A stretch of 64,000 bases of DNA, from NCBI GenBank assembly GCA_002778195.1, contig PCDI01000010.1, positions 1,054,001-1,118,000 of the forward strand. Direction: 5' to 3'. The stretch's first letter is position 1, and each line of letters begins with the position of its first letter. Below the pieces are notes generated by a model. The model searched no databases. It was not told the DNA's origin and was given only the letters and a program-made list of their open reading frames with translations. This document shows, one piece after another, positions 42,519 through 52,452 of this stretch. Both the position numbers and the translations under genes were made by a program. This DNA is from Raffaelea ambrosiae. Taxonomy: Eukaryota > Ascomycota > Sordariomycetes > Ophiostomatales > Ophiostomataceae.

Positions 42519-45421
42519 TCACGCGGGTTGAGCACATCCCCCCTCCCCACTTCGCCGTGCTGCTGCACCCTTCTGCTGCCGGTCTTGTCTCCGCAGATGC
42601 ACCTGGACGTGCACCTCGGCCGCCTCATACAACGCCTGGCACATGCGGAACAGCTGGGCGGCGTGGTCCGACAGTTTCTGCCAGGGCTGGAGGGAGAGCA
42701 TGCAGCGCTGCAAGTACAAGAGGTCCTGGGTGTTGGCGGGCTGTTCCATGACGAAGCAAAAGAGGACGATGAAGGGGACGAAGGGAAGCAGAAGGATGGT
42801 CCTAGTAAGGATAGTCAATAAGACGAACGAGAAAACGAGCTAGCGAGAAGAAAAAAAGAAAAGAAAAACGAGCGTAGCGAGGAAGAAAAAAAGAAAAGAA
42901 AAACGAGCTAGCGAGGAAGAAAAAAAGAAAAACGAACGCACCAGTGCATATGTGTAGCGACCAGCATCGGGTTGCGATCGGCCCGCTGGAGATATTCCAG
43001 GTGCATGTGGATCGTCTGGCGCGCCATGGCGATGCACTCGGCGCAGAAGAGGGCCGAGGAAGGCTCGGTCGTCGTCGAAGCGGCCGTCGTCGAGACGACA
43101 ATCGTCTTCTCCGTCTCTTTCCCAGCACCACCACCACCACCACGCCTCGCCGGAATCGCTCGGTAGGCCAGCGTCATTGTCGACAGAATCGTCACCTCGT
43201 CCATCCGCAGCAGTATCGCCTCCACCTCCATGGCCGTCTGGTCCAGGTCGCCCACCCGGCGCTGCTGGTCGCGGGCCACCCTGGTGGTCTCTTCCCCGTT
43301 CTCCCCGTTCTCCCCCTCCCCCCATGTCGCCAGCACCCCCTCCAGCTGCTGCCGCTGCTGCTGCACCGCATCCGCTTGTCGCTGCAGAATCGCCGCGCAC
43401 GCGCGCGCCGACGCTTCCCGGCCACCCTCGGTGGCAGCCTCGGTGGCAGCCTCGGCCGCCCCCGGACTGTACAGCTCGCGGTACATGCGCCCCTGCACCT
43501 CGGCGAGCACGATCCAGCCGGCAATGTTGGCGCGGTGGCCTGCGAACGCGGGCGCGAATGCGGCGGGGGCCAGCGCGCGCGGCGCGGCCACGTCCCAGTC
43601 CGGGAGCACGGCGGCGCGGCCGAAGCGGAGCGCGAGAGCGCGGTCGTGAATGTAGGCGAACCAGAAGAGGAGGACGGCATTCGTCGTGGTGGTGGTGGTG
43701 GGCCCACCCCGCACCCGCGAGGACGGTCGCCGGCCGCAGTCGACAGCGCCGCCCCGGTCGCCCCGGTGGTACCCCAGCTCGACGCACATCTGGCACGCGG
43801 CCGCATTCAGCCGCCAGGCCAGCCACGGCCGCGCGACCTCGATGCCGTAGCCGGTCCCCAGCACGAGCGCCAGCAGGTTCGCCGGGCCCGCGCGGAGCAC
43901 CGCCAGCGGCAGGTGCGACAGCACGGTGTCGAGGTTGTCGCGGCAGAGGTTGCGCAGGGCGAGGTAGTGGCGGACGACGGCGGCGGCCGACGCGGGGCCG
44001 TCTCCGGCGCTCCCCACATGCACCGCTCGCGTCATGCGCTCCTTGAACAGGAAAAACAGGGCCGCGTTCACCGCGACAAACACGGCATACGACACGTCCT
44101 CGTCGTCGTCGTCGTGGTCTGGGTCGTTGGCGCCGTCCGCGTCGCCCACCGGCCGGTACAGCTGGCCGCACAGCGCCGCCAGCCGGTCCACCGACCCAAA
44201 CACGCACACCATCGGGAACGTCACGGGGCGCGTCTGCCGCAGGTCGCGCAGGACCGCCCGCACTTCGTCCGGCGGGGGCAGCGGCAGGCCGCGGAGCGTC
44301 GACGGCGACAGAGGGCTGGCGAGCGGTCGCGCGTGCGGGAGCAGGCGGACCGACGACGACATCCGTGGCCCGCGGCGACCGTGGGCCGCCACAGGCGACC
44401 CGGCACGGCTCTCGACGTCCTTGTCAAAGTCGGTGTCCGTATCGGCGTCTTTGTTGGTGGCCAGGCGCTGGAGGATGCCGAGGGCGTGTCGTATTTTCTG
44501 CTCTTGCTCCTGTTCTTCTTCATAAAAGGGGTGGCCGTCGCCGTCATCGTCCTGGCTGTTGTCGCGGCGGCTGTCCAGGATCTGTCGGAGGTACTGGCAG
44601 GCAAAGGCCATCTGGGCCTCGATGCTGCTGCTGCCGCCGATGCTGGCGTCGGAGCCGACCGTGGCGGCGATGCTCACCGCGGGAGTCTCTCGGCGGGTGG
44701 CCTCCATGGGCCCAAAGTCCACGTCACCAAGAGTGCTTGGACGGGCGCGGTGCGCGTGCGCAGAAACCCGCGGAGGCGGCGGCCACGGAAAGGACGTGTC
44801 GCTTTCATGTGCCCGGCTGGACACGGGTGTCGACAGAGGTGTACCGGATGGCCCGGGTCGGTCGTTCTGGCAGTTTTGGCAACTCTGGCGATTCTGGCAC
44901 TTCTGCTGCTGCTGCGTTTGGGCCAGGGCCAAGATGGCCTCCTCGATGCGACCGAGCCGCTCTTCGATGCTGACAGTCTTGTCCGTACTTTTTTCTCTGT
45001 CGCGGACAGCATTAGCAGACAAGTAGACCAAGCTGGGGTGAAGACATCCCGTACTCTCTTCGTTGTTGGCGCAACCGGGACTGTCGTCGCCTGGGACTGG
45101 CATCCGTGAACGAGCATGGCTTCTTGGCCACGCGACAGTGGCAACACGGCAGCTGTCTGTCGCACCGGATCTGTCATGGCAAGGATACTGTATTAAATCC
45201 GACAGAGGCCGTTTGCGAGAGAGAGAGAGAGTGAGTGAGTGAGAGAGAGATCCTCTAACCTTGCGGGTGCGGCATTGATCGCACTGCACGGCAAGCACGG
45301 ATGTCAGTAATCTTCTCTTGCTTTCGGGACCGTGCGTCGCAATAACAGGGCCACCTACTGCTCGATGGGGTACGTGAGCAATGCTATCGGGTTCCTGGAC
45401 GTAGGTCTTTGGCATTTTCAT
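42519..45421 (-). CDS. Zn2Cys6 transcription factor (Fungal_trans type)
   Basis: Predicted 871-aa nuclear regulator. Exons in transcription order are 45421-45260, 45170-45055, 44996-42942 and 42801-42519. The cluster is rebuilt across intron 1: CDQCRTRK joined to IRCDRQLPCCHC gives Cys47, 50, 57, 63, 66, 73 with spacing 2-6-5-2-6. Exon 3 begins in a coiled-coil-like stretch (VSIEERLGRIEEAILAL) with Gln/Asn runs, then a fungal_trans domain (PMVCVFGSVDRLAALC, WLAWRLNAAACQMCVELGYHRG, AVLLFWFAYIHDRALALRFGR). Exon 4 gives the characteristic C-terminal motif LLLPFVPFIVLFCFVMEQ. Intron 1 (89 nt) starts GTTAGA and intron 3 (140 nt) is repeat-built. The nearby dioxygenase and permease are possible targets. 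Confidence 0.88.
42802..42941 (-). repeat. Tandem-repeat intron in Zn2Cys6 gene
   Basis: The 140-nt final intron is, on the sense strand, about three copies of a T/C-rich unit ending CTCGCTAGCTCG or CTCGCTACGCTCG. It closely resembles the dioxygenase intron at 41296-41429 and related motifs in the regulator intron at 16280-16395. Confidence 0.8.
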
Positions 45422-45876
45422 GTACAGGGGCGGGTTGTCTTGCCCGTATGCTGTAGTGATGGGTTATGTGTTGTGAAGGCGAATATGCCTTGCACCTCGG
45501 GAAATTGTCACCATCTCCAACTTATCTCTCTATCGTGATTTGTAACGGCAGATAATACAACATAGAATCAGTCACGTGAAGGTAAAAGTCAAGGAGACAA
45601 TGCTGTGAGTGAGGAAGTGGGAGGAAAGGAGAAAAGGGCGAAAACAGTTCTAGTTTCAAAGTTTCCTCTGCCTTGTACCAACTTTTTGAACTTTTTTGCG
45701 CAATGCTTATGTTTCTCCTCGACGATGTATGTACGACTCAGTTCCTAACATGTTGTTCGACTTTCAATTTCAATCTAAAAGAAAAGTGAGGATTTAGTAA
45801 CACTTTTGAGACGCCTTCTTTCCCTAGCGATCCCTTGCCAGGGTATCTGCAGAATCAACACTCATACAATCCATGC
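45422..45876. other. Spacer, regulator / DJ-1
   Basis: About 455 bp between the regulator start and the end of the DJ-1-like gene. AT-rich over 45560-45830. No gene is supported. Confidence 0.45.
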
Positions 45877-46596
45877 TCATTCCTCGTAGTATTTAAACAC
45901 ATGAGTGGACATCTTCTTTCCCTCCTTGTTGAACCGGTGCGGAAACACGGTAAAGCACCCATCAATGTCCCTCGGCTCGTAGTCCAGGGTCAGCGCAGAC
46001 GCGACCAGCAGGTCGAGGCTGTAGTTCTCTCGGAGCCAGTGGGCCACCATGTCCGTACCCGCGTACGCCCCCGACCCCGTCCAGATATTGCCGTCCACCA
46101 CCCACTTTTTCTCCCGCGTCCAGTGCACTTGGGGCCAGCGCCTCTTCACCCACTGGTACTCGACGTTGTTGACCGTGGCGGTCCGTCCGTCCAGCACGCC
46201 TGTCGAAGCAAGGACGCTGGCACCCGTGCACGTTGTGAAAATCGTCTTGCCGGCGGCAGCGTGCTCGCGTACGAGATCCGCATGCTTGGGGTCCAGCGCA
46301 AAGTTGCCCAGATACGGCCCCGGGACGAGAAGAATGTCCACCCCGGGACACTCGTCGACAGTGGTCGTGGGGACAATGGTCAGCCCGCTGGTGCCCAGCT
46401 TGACGGGATCTCTGGTCACGCCAATGTAGTGGAACGCGAACTCGGGCGCCGAGTCGATGACTTTGGGGTCGATGGGAATGTATTTTTGTAGGGCTTGCAA
46501 GACGGTTCTGGCGGCAGAGGCTAGCAAGTCGGTCGGGCCGGCCGCATCGACCACTTGGTAGGCATAAGCCAGGATACCAACATTGATGGGGGCCAT
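45877..46596 (-). CDS. DJ-1/PfpI (class I glutamine amidotransferase-like) family protein
   Basis: Single-exon gene for a 239-aa protein. The N-terminal strand INVGILAYAYQVVDAAGP is followed by IVPTTTVDECPGVDILLVPGPYLG. The nucleophile elbow FTTCTGASVLASTGVLDG holds Cys123, with TATVNNVEYQWVKRRWPQVHW after it. These are the signatures of fungal ThiJ/PfpI proteins of isonitrile-hydratase/InhA type. Family members act as glyoxalases, isonitrile hydratases, chaperones or peptidases, and the exact activity is not deducible. It starts at ATG 46596 and is followed by NIGVAYAY-like context in the first strand as is usual. No signal peptide is visible. Confidence 0.85.
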   Translation of the reverse strand: MAPINVGILAYAYQVVDAAGPTDLLASAARTVLQALQKYIPIDPKVIDSAPEFAFHYIGVTRDPVKLGTSGLTIVPTTTVDECPGVDILLVPGPYLGNFALDPKHADLVREHAAAGKTIFTTCTGASVLASTGVLDGRTATVNNVEYQWVKRRWPQVHWTREKKWVVDGNIWTGSGAYAGTDMVAHWLRENYSLDLLVASALTLDYEPRDIDGCFTVFPHRFNKEGKKMSTHVFKYYEE

Positions 46597-46749
46597 CTTC
46601 GGGGTGCAGGAGCTGATCCAAGACTAAAGTTCTATGAAGCGGAGCGGAAATGGTCTGTAAAAAGAGGCCGACTAGAAAATCATGAAAGACATGTCCCACG
46701 CGTTTCGGCCCCTTTGGGTGCCCTGATATATTTCCCCTGATCTCTGGAT

Positions 46750-46827
46750 ATCCGGAGCCCAGCCGGATGTAGCTATGGGGCAGATTTCAGGTCCCCCGAA
46801 TTTGTCAGCCTGCAGGGCCGGCAATGT
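46750..46827. repeat. Dispersed repeat, copy A
   Basis: A 78-bp segment that aligns without gaps to 63501-63578 at 58 of 78 positions (about 74%). Most conserved are GAGCCCA, GGATGTAGCT and ATTTGTCAGC. Its ends do not look like known transposon termini. Confidence 0.6.
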
Positions 46828-47373
46828 ACAAGACATACTATGGCCAGGGCCAGCGATTTCTTCCTACGTGATTGACCAGGCCCGAAGTAAAGATTCTTCC
46901 ACGGCGCGTCCCCCTCGACGGCAGACCTCCGAGATCAACCCGCGATCGAGCAGCACCGCACCAGGTACGCAATGACGTCATCCAGGCACGTGTAAGTGGC
47001 ACTGCTGGCCAGATTGGCGCCGCCAATACCCGTACGCTCGTCCGCGGCCGTTGTTTGGCTGCCAACAAGGCGGAGTAGCAACTCTGGTTTCGAGAGGTCG
47101 GGGAGAGAAATTTCCAAATGAGACAGCTCCCAACATGACAAGCGTCCCTCCCTTCGGTGTTGGGCAGGCTGGTATGATTCCACCCGGCTGTATTGGCTGC
47201 CTGGAATTGCTTGCAACTGCGCCACTCTTTGGTGGACGTGCACTAATCAAGAGCCGTAGTTGACCGTTTTGTAGTGTACCGATACCGGAAGTTGGAGTAA
47301 CGCGCCGATACCGCTCTGCTCACACGAAACGACCAAAGCTCGCCATATCTTGACGCTGCTTTTACGTGTGGTT

Positions 47374-47391
47374 CCGTTTTATACAAAACGG
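47374..47391. promoter_or_regulatory. Palindrome CCGTTTT-ATAC-AAAACGG
   Basis: A perfect 7-bp inverted repeat with a 4-bp spacer, 115 bp upstream of the methyltransferase ATG. The ends form CCG-N12-CGG, an everted spacing used by some Zn2Cys6 dimers. It could equally include a TATA-like core (TTTTATAC). Confidence 0.35.
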
Positions 47392-47505
47392 TACATCCAC
47401 GCCCGAGGCCCATCCCAGTCTCTGTGGACCCCCTTCTTCCATTACCCAGCAGCCAGGGCCGACGTGGTCCATCTTGCCTCCCTCCCCACAGACCGGCTGT
47501 GCAGA

Positions 47506-48345
47506 ATGGCGGCCCCCAAAGTCGAGGCGGCGACGTACACGCACGGCCACCACGAATCCGTGCTGCGCTCGCACAGCTGGCGCACCGCCGAGAACTCGGC
47601 CGCGTACCTGCTCCCGCACCTCCAGCCCGACTCGACCATCCTGGACGTGGGCTGCGGGCCCGGCACCATCACCGTGGACTTGGCGCGCCGGGTCCCCGCG
47701 GGCCGGGTGGTCGGCCTCGACCCGGTCGCGGCCGTCCTGGAGCGGGCCCGCGCGGCCGCCGCCGCGGCCCAGGGCCCGGGCCTGGCCAATGTCGAGTTCG
47801 TCGTGGGCGATGCCAACGCCCTGGCCTACCCGGACAATGCCTTTGACGTCGTGCACTGCCACCAGGTCCTGCAGCACGTCCAGGACCCCGTGGCCATTCT
47901 GCGGGAGATGCGCCGCGTGGCCAAGGCCGGCGGCGGCGTGGTCGCCGCGCGCGAGTCCGACTACGCGGCCTTTACCTGGTACCCGGCGATGCCCGACCTG
48001 ACCGAGTGGCTGGACGTGTACCGGCGCGTGGGCCGGGCCAACGGCGGCGATCTGGACGCCGGCCGCTCCATCCACGTGTGGGCCAAGCGGGCCGGCTTCG
48101 CCCGCGCGGACGTGCAGTGCTCGGCGTCGACGTGGACGTTCTACACGCCCGACGACGTCCGGTGGTGGGGCGAGATGTGGGCGGACCGGACGGTGTCGTC
48201 GGCGTTCGCCCAGAGCGCCGTGCAGACGGGCCTCGCCACGCAGGCCGACCTGGAGCGATACGCGGCGGCGTGGAGAAGATGGAGTCAAGACGAAGACGGC
48301 TGGTTTATGGCCACGAGTGCAGAGATTTTGTGTTTTAAGAGGTAA
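47506..48345 (+). CDS. SAM-dependent methyltransferase (UbiE/class I)
   Basis: Single-exon gene for a 279-aa class I methyltransferase. Motif I is ILDVGCGPGT at 45-54, post-I VVGLDPVAAVLERA, motif II-like NVEFVVGDANALAYPDNAFDVVHCHQVLQHV, and motif III LREMRRVAKAGGGVVAARE. The N-terminus (TYTHGHHESVLRSHSWRTAENSAAYL) is typical of fungal UbiE-like methyltransferases. The substrate-facing half (SDYAAFTWYPAMPDL to the end) is family-variable. The start at 47506 gives MAAPKVEAATYTHG, the usual start. A methyl acceptor (small metabolite) cannot be named. A palindrome 115 bp upstream may bind a zinc-cluster regulator. Confidence 0.88.
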   Translation: MAAPKVEAATYTHGHHESVLRSHSWRTAENSAAYLLPHLQPDSTILDVGCGPGTITVDLARRVPAGRVVGLDPVAAVLERARAAAAAAQGPGLANVEFVVGDANALAYPDNAFDVVHCHQVLQHVQDPVAILREMRRVAKAGGGVVAARESDYAAFTWYPAMPDLTEWLDVYRRVGRANGGDLDAGRSIHVWAKRAGFARADVQCSASTWTFYTPDDVRWWGEMWADRTVSSAFAQSAVQTGLATQADLERYAAAWRRWSQDEDGWFMATSAEILCFKR

Positions 48346-50152
48346 AGCAAACAGGGTCTTGCAAAAAGACACAGAATAAAACACAAACACAGAGGACATC
48401 GATCTGCTGTTCATGATTGCAGGAACGTCGTTCTGTGTCTCGTCTCCATTGTGTCGTTTCTTTTCTTTCGTTCCGCTTCGTGCCTATACCAGGAAGCAAA
48501 AAGGCCAAAGAGTCGAAAACAGAATAGACGGAGAAGCCTGCTGCTGCGTGCCGGTGACCAGCCTGGGCCGCAGAGTGGCCGACAATTCTAGGCGACACGC
48601 TAATGCGGCTGTGCAGCGGTGTGCAGGAGAACCCCGGCCACAGCTGCGCCAAGGAGATGGTGGCGCCGATGGCCGTGTGGTTGGTGGACATGTTTGAGGA
48701 GATGCAGTGTTTTGGTTTCGGTGAATGCAGGCAATCTAGAGAGCTATTTTGCGGTTGGGAAAAAAAAAAAAAAAAAAGAGAAAAATAAGGAATAACAAAA
48801 TAATAAATAATAAAAATAATAAAATTTATTCATAGAAAAATAAACCATAAAATTTGTACAGCGAGCAAAACTCGTAACATTCTCCGTCTATGCCTTTAGC
48901 CTACTATAGTCCTAGCTCTTCAACGAGTGTCCTTGGTTCACATATGGTCTCTACGCTGTTTTAGCGAACGCATGACGACTTGTAAACTTTGCCTTCCAGC
49001 CGGGACAAGTCTACCAGGGTACAACCAACAACCAAGCCAGCAACGACCGGATTCAACCGAAATCGAGCTTTGCTTCTCCCGATATCTCGACCCGGTTCGA
49101 CATTTCGCGGTCTCTGGCTCCAGGCCTTCGTTATCTCACCTCTCCCCGGGCCGGGCCATCTGCCCCGCCCCCAGGAAGAGGGCCCACCTGTGGTAGTAAT
49201 TATGTATCATACGTCGTAGTTATCTAGGACATAGACACTGCAAGGTAGTGTCCGGGCCCAGAGAACCCCCACACGCAGACATCCACCTTTTGACATCCGC
49301 CCTTTAGGAGCCCTGCCATTGGTCTGTTTCATTATCTCTCTCGACGGGTTCTTGTTCTCGTCTTTTTTTTCTTCTCTTTTTTTCCTCTTTTTTTTTTTTT
49401 TCCATTTGTGTTTCCGTTTTTCCGTTTCCTTTTTGCTGCATCCACTTCTTCCAGCTCGACAACCCAGAGAGCAGACCCCGACTTCAGGTTCAAGGTGACA
49501 TTGGTTCACCTCCATTGCTCCATCGCCACTGTCACCACTCTCGGCTCTTGTCCCTATGTATACCACTCCCATCCGCTCGGTCGTGTCACGGTGTGGTGGC
49601 CTAGCCGCATAGAGTGCCGTGCCTAGACCCTGCCTGCTCTACGTAGTCCTGTCTTGGCCACTCTGATATCAAATCTGGACGCTGGCCCGGGAAAGATAAG
49701 GAGGCAGAGACGACCAGGACCAGAAAGAGGAGACGGGACAAGGTCCCTCGCACGCGCTTAGCATACCATACGCATCATATCACATCGCACACACCCACCC
49801 ACGCCCACCCACCCACACGCGCGCGTGCTCTCCGCATATCTAGTATCATACATGTACATCGAGGCTCGAATCTCGTGCCGTCACGCCAACGTCTCGCCGG
49901 GGTATATAGTGTGCGTCTCCTGTCGAAACCTCCGTCTTGCCTCGCAGAGACACACCGTGTCCTAGCCGTTGCCCTTCCCATCGCCAGCCGCCCCCCTCCC
50001 ACCCCTCCTCTCTCCTCACCTGCTTTCTTTCGCTTCGGTTTCCTTTGTCCTCCCCTCCTCGACTTTCCCCCGATCTTGTTTCCAACTTTGTTTCCAACTT
50101 TGTGCCCAACTTTGTGCCCACTTTGTGTTCCGTTCCGCTTGGATTCGCCACG
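48346..50152. other. Spacer with TATA box for UNC93-like gene
   Basis: About 1.8 kb. Holds an A-rich/AT-rich block at 48760-48860, T-runs at 49380-49400 and an unassigned GC-rich stretch at 48540-48700. The final 250 bp contain a TATA box and a C/T-rich leader. No gene is supported. Confidence 0.45.
49903..49908 (+). promoter_or_regulatory. TATA box of UNC93-like gene
   Basis: TATATA, 250 bp upstream of the start at 50153, followed by a CT-rich leader typical of strongly expressed fungal genes. Confidence 0.45.
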
Positions 50153-51580
50153 ATGGCCACGTCCAAGGTGACTCGCGTGGAGTCGCACCAGGTGGCCCAG
50201 GTCATCGACGTCGACCTGGCCTACCTGTCGTCGGGCCGGTTCACCAAGATGTACCGCGGCGTGCTCTTCCAGATGGTCATGTTTGGCGCGCTCTCGTTTG
50301 TCGGCCCGGCCATGAGCGACGCCATCTCCAACCTCGGCGGCGGCGGCCTGTCGTCGCCGTACCTGGCCAACCTGGCCCAGGCGCTCAACTACGCCTCCGG
50401 GTGCATGATCACGCTGTTTGGCGGGCCCCTCATCAACAAGATCGGCATCAAGTGGAGCTGCTTCATCGCGGCGGTCGTGTTCCCGCTGTCGTCGTCGGGC
50501 TACTACGTCAGCGCGCGCTACCAGGTCAACTGGTACCTGCTGTTCGAGACCATCCTGGGCGGCTTCACCGGCGGCTTCCTGTACGTGGCCGAGACGGCGG
50601 CCATGCTGTCGTACCCGCACCAGAACGACCGCGGGTTCTACCTGGGCATCTGGTCGGCCATGCGCAACTCGGGCAGCGTCATCGGCGGCGCCATCAACTT
50701 TGCCACCAACTACACGCGCAGCAGCCAGGGCGGCATCGCCTGGTCGACCTACCTCATCTTTGTCGGCTTTGCCTGCACCGGCGTCGTCTGGGCCCTGCTG
50801 CTGTCGCCGACCGGCCGCGTGCGCCGCCGCGACGGCACCCCCGTGCCCTCGACCGAGACCGTCAGCTGGAAGGCCGAGTTCCAGGCCCTGGGCCGCCACG
50901 TGCAGCGGCCCAAGACCTGGCTCGTCTTCCTGCCCGCCTTCTACTCCTTCTTCTACGGCGGCACCATGGGCACCTACCTGTCGCTGCACTTCAGCGTCCG
51001 CGCCCGCGCCCTCTCGTCGCTCATCACCCCCGTCTGCACCATCTTCATGGTCCTCCTCTACGGCCGCTTCCTCGACACCCGCAGCCTGTCCCAGGCCCGC
51101 CGCGCCTGGATCGCCTTTGCCCTCTGGGCCGTGCCCCAGGCCGCCTGCATGATCTGGATCGGCGTCGAGTACGGCCACTTTGGCAAGACCACCGCCGCCC
51201 TCGACTACGCCCTCGACGGCACCCGCTGGGCCCGCGCCTACCTGCCCTACCTCTTCATCTTCACCACCGGCTACTGGACCCAGCTGTCGCTCTACTGGAC
51301 CCTCGGCACCTTTTCCACCGACGCCAAGTCCAGCGCCCGCACCGGCGGCCTCTTCCGCGCCTTTGAGACCTGCGGCCAGGCCGTCTCGTACGCCATCAAC
51401 TCGCACTACGGCAGCGACCCGCGCATCCCCTTCTTTGTCAACTGCGCCGTGTACGCGCTGGCGCTGCCGAGCATGGCGTGCCTGATCCGGCTGGTGCCGG
51501 AGCAGCCGGCCGAGTTTGACCTGGATGCGGTGGAGACACCGAACGAGCCGGACGACCAGGACAAGCGGGTACGAGATTAA
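50153..51580 (+). CDS. UNC93-like MFS membrane protein
   Basis: Single-exon gene for a 475-aa, about 11-12-segment membrane protein of the UNC93-like MFS branch. Landmarks are TKMYRGVLFQMVMFGALSFVGPAMSDAISNLGGGG at the first segment, ALNYASGCMITLFGGPLINKIGIKWS, FLYVAETAAMLSYP, RGFYLGIWSAMRNSGSVIGGAINFATNY and a C-terminal SLYWTLGTFSTDAKSSARTGGLFRAFETCGQAVSYAINS. This is the common fungal DUF895/UNC93 pattern. The start ATG 50153 has a CCACGATGG context. A G10 run (51604-51613) follows the stop by about 24 nt. Substrate unknown. Confidence 0.9.
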   Translation: MATSKVTRVESHQVAQVIDVDLAYLSSGRFTKMYRGVLFQMVMFGALSFVGPAMSDAISNLGGGGLSSPYLANLAQALNYASGCMITLFGGPLINKIGIKWSCFIAAVVFPLSSSGYYVSARYQVNWYLLFETILGGFTGGFLYVAETAAMLSYPHQNDRGFYLGIWSAMRNSGSVIGGAINFATNYTRSSQGGIAWSTYLIFVGFACTGVVWALLLSPTGRVRRRDGTPVPSTETVSWKAEFQALGRHVQRPKTWLVFLPAFYSFFYGGTMGTYLSLHFSVRARALSSLITPVCTIFMVLLYGRFLDTRSLSQARRAWIAFALWAVPQAACMIWIGVEYGHFGKTTAALDYALDGTRWARAYLPYLFIFTTGYWTQLSLYWTLGTFSTDAKSSARTGGLFRAFETCGQAVSYAINSHYGSDPRIPFFVNCAVYALALPSMACLIRLVPEQPAEFDLDAVETPNEPDDQDKRVRD

Positions 51581-52452
51581 GGATAGGGAGTAGGGGTAAG
51601 GAAGGGGGGGGGGTGTGTGTGGAGAGAGAGAGAGAGATCGAAAGCGAGCGAAAGAGAGACAGAGACGTGCACAGAGGGGACGAGGCACGCCTGTGTACCG
51701 TAGGCGCAGTAGATAGGGGAGAGATAGGAAAGCAGACCCCCCCCCCCCAGAACCAACCACCGATACAGACCGATACAGACACCCTGTTGTTGCGTTTTTC
51801 CGTTGTTTTGCATCGTCATGATAAAGGTGCCCGGGCCGTCGTCCGTTGCGAATCGATGTTCTTCTCCCCGCACATCCAGTCGACCGGCCCGGCTCTTATC
51901 GAGCTGAGGAACCAGTAGGGGACCTGAGCGCCCAACCGGGCCGGTGCTTTCTGACCCACAAGCGGGTCGCTTCTCGTTCGCCCTAAGCTCCCCTTGCTCT
52001 TGGAGTCCTCGGCACATTGCGCGCTGTCGCTGGCTGGGAATGCTTGAATTGCTCGCTTGCCTGCGTGTTGGCCTGGCTCTTGGCTCTTTGGCTGCCCGTC
52101 GTCGGCCGCCAGAATGCCCTCCATCTAGTGGACCCGATCCTGCTCAGGTGAGGCCATTATCGGACCACGTTCTAGACTATTGCGTGTGTCCAGCTATCCC
52201 CGGCATACAGCTACTATTTCTAGCTGTTCCTGGCCGATGTGTAGCTACGCAGTACAAAAGAATCGGCAACGCCTCTCTCCTATCTGATGGGGGGGAAGTC
52301 TCGTCTTAGCCCCCCCCCCCTTTACGCAAGATAATCTACAGGGATCATCTACACGGCAACAGCCCTGTCAAGTCTCGCATTTCTAGCATCGGGATTCCCG
52401 TCTTCCCTTGACCGCAACATCGATCATCCCTCCCTTTCCTTTCCCCCCCACA
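51581..52452. other. Spacer with G/C-runs
   Basis: About 870 bp. It holds the G10 run at 51604-51613, a (GA)n stretch near 51620, and C-runs near 51738 and 52300. No gene is supported. Confidence 0.5.

Larger units (their letters stand above)
46597..47505. other. Promoter region between DJ-1 and methyltransferase
   Basis: About 910 bp between divergent starts. It contains one copy of a dispersed repeat (46750-46827) and a palindrome at 47374-47391. A minus-strand frame at 46935-47243 ends in a coding-like stretch (TGIGGANLASSATYTCLDDV) but I cannot assign it. Confidence 0.45.

Noticed and set aside
42944..45109. Long plus-strand frame of 721 codons
   Set aside because: Antisense shadow of the 871-aa regulator; that strand has splice and zinc-cluster support.
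46935..47243. Minus-strand frame ending in a coding-like stretch
   Set aside because: No known domain or splice partners; it lies inside the promoter region.
48335..48691. Minus-strand 118-codon frame starting MSTNHTAIGAT
   Set aside because: GC-rich but no recognisable domain, and the second half is low-complexity.
49775..51760. Long minus-strand frame of 661 codons
   Set aside because: Antisense shadow of the UNC93-like gene.
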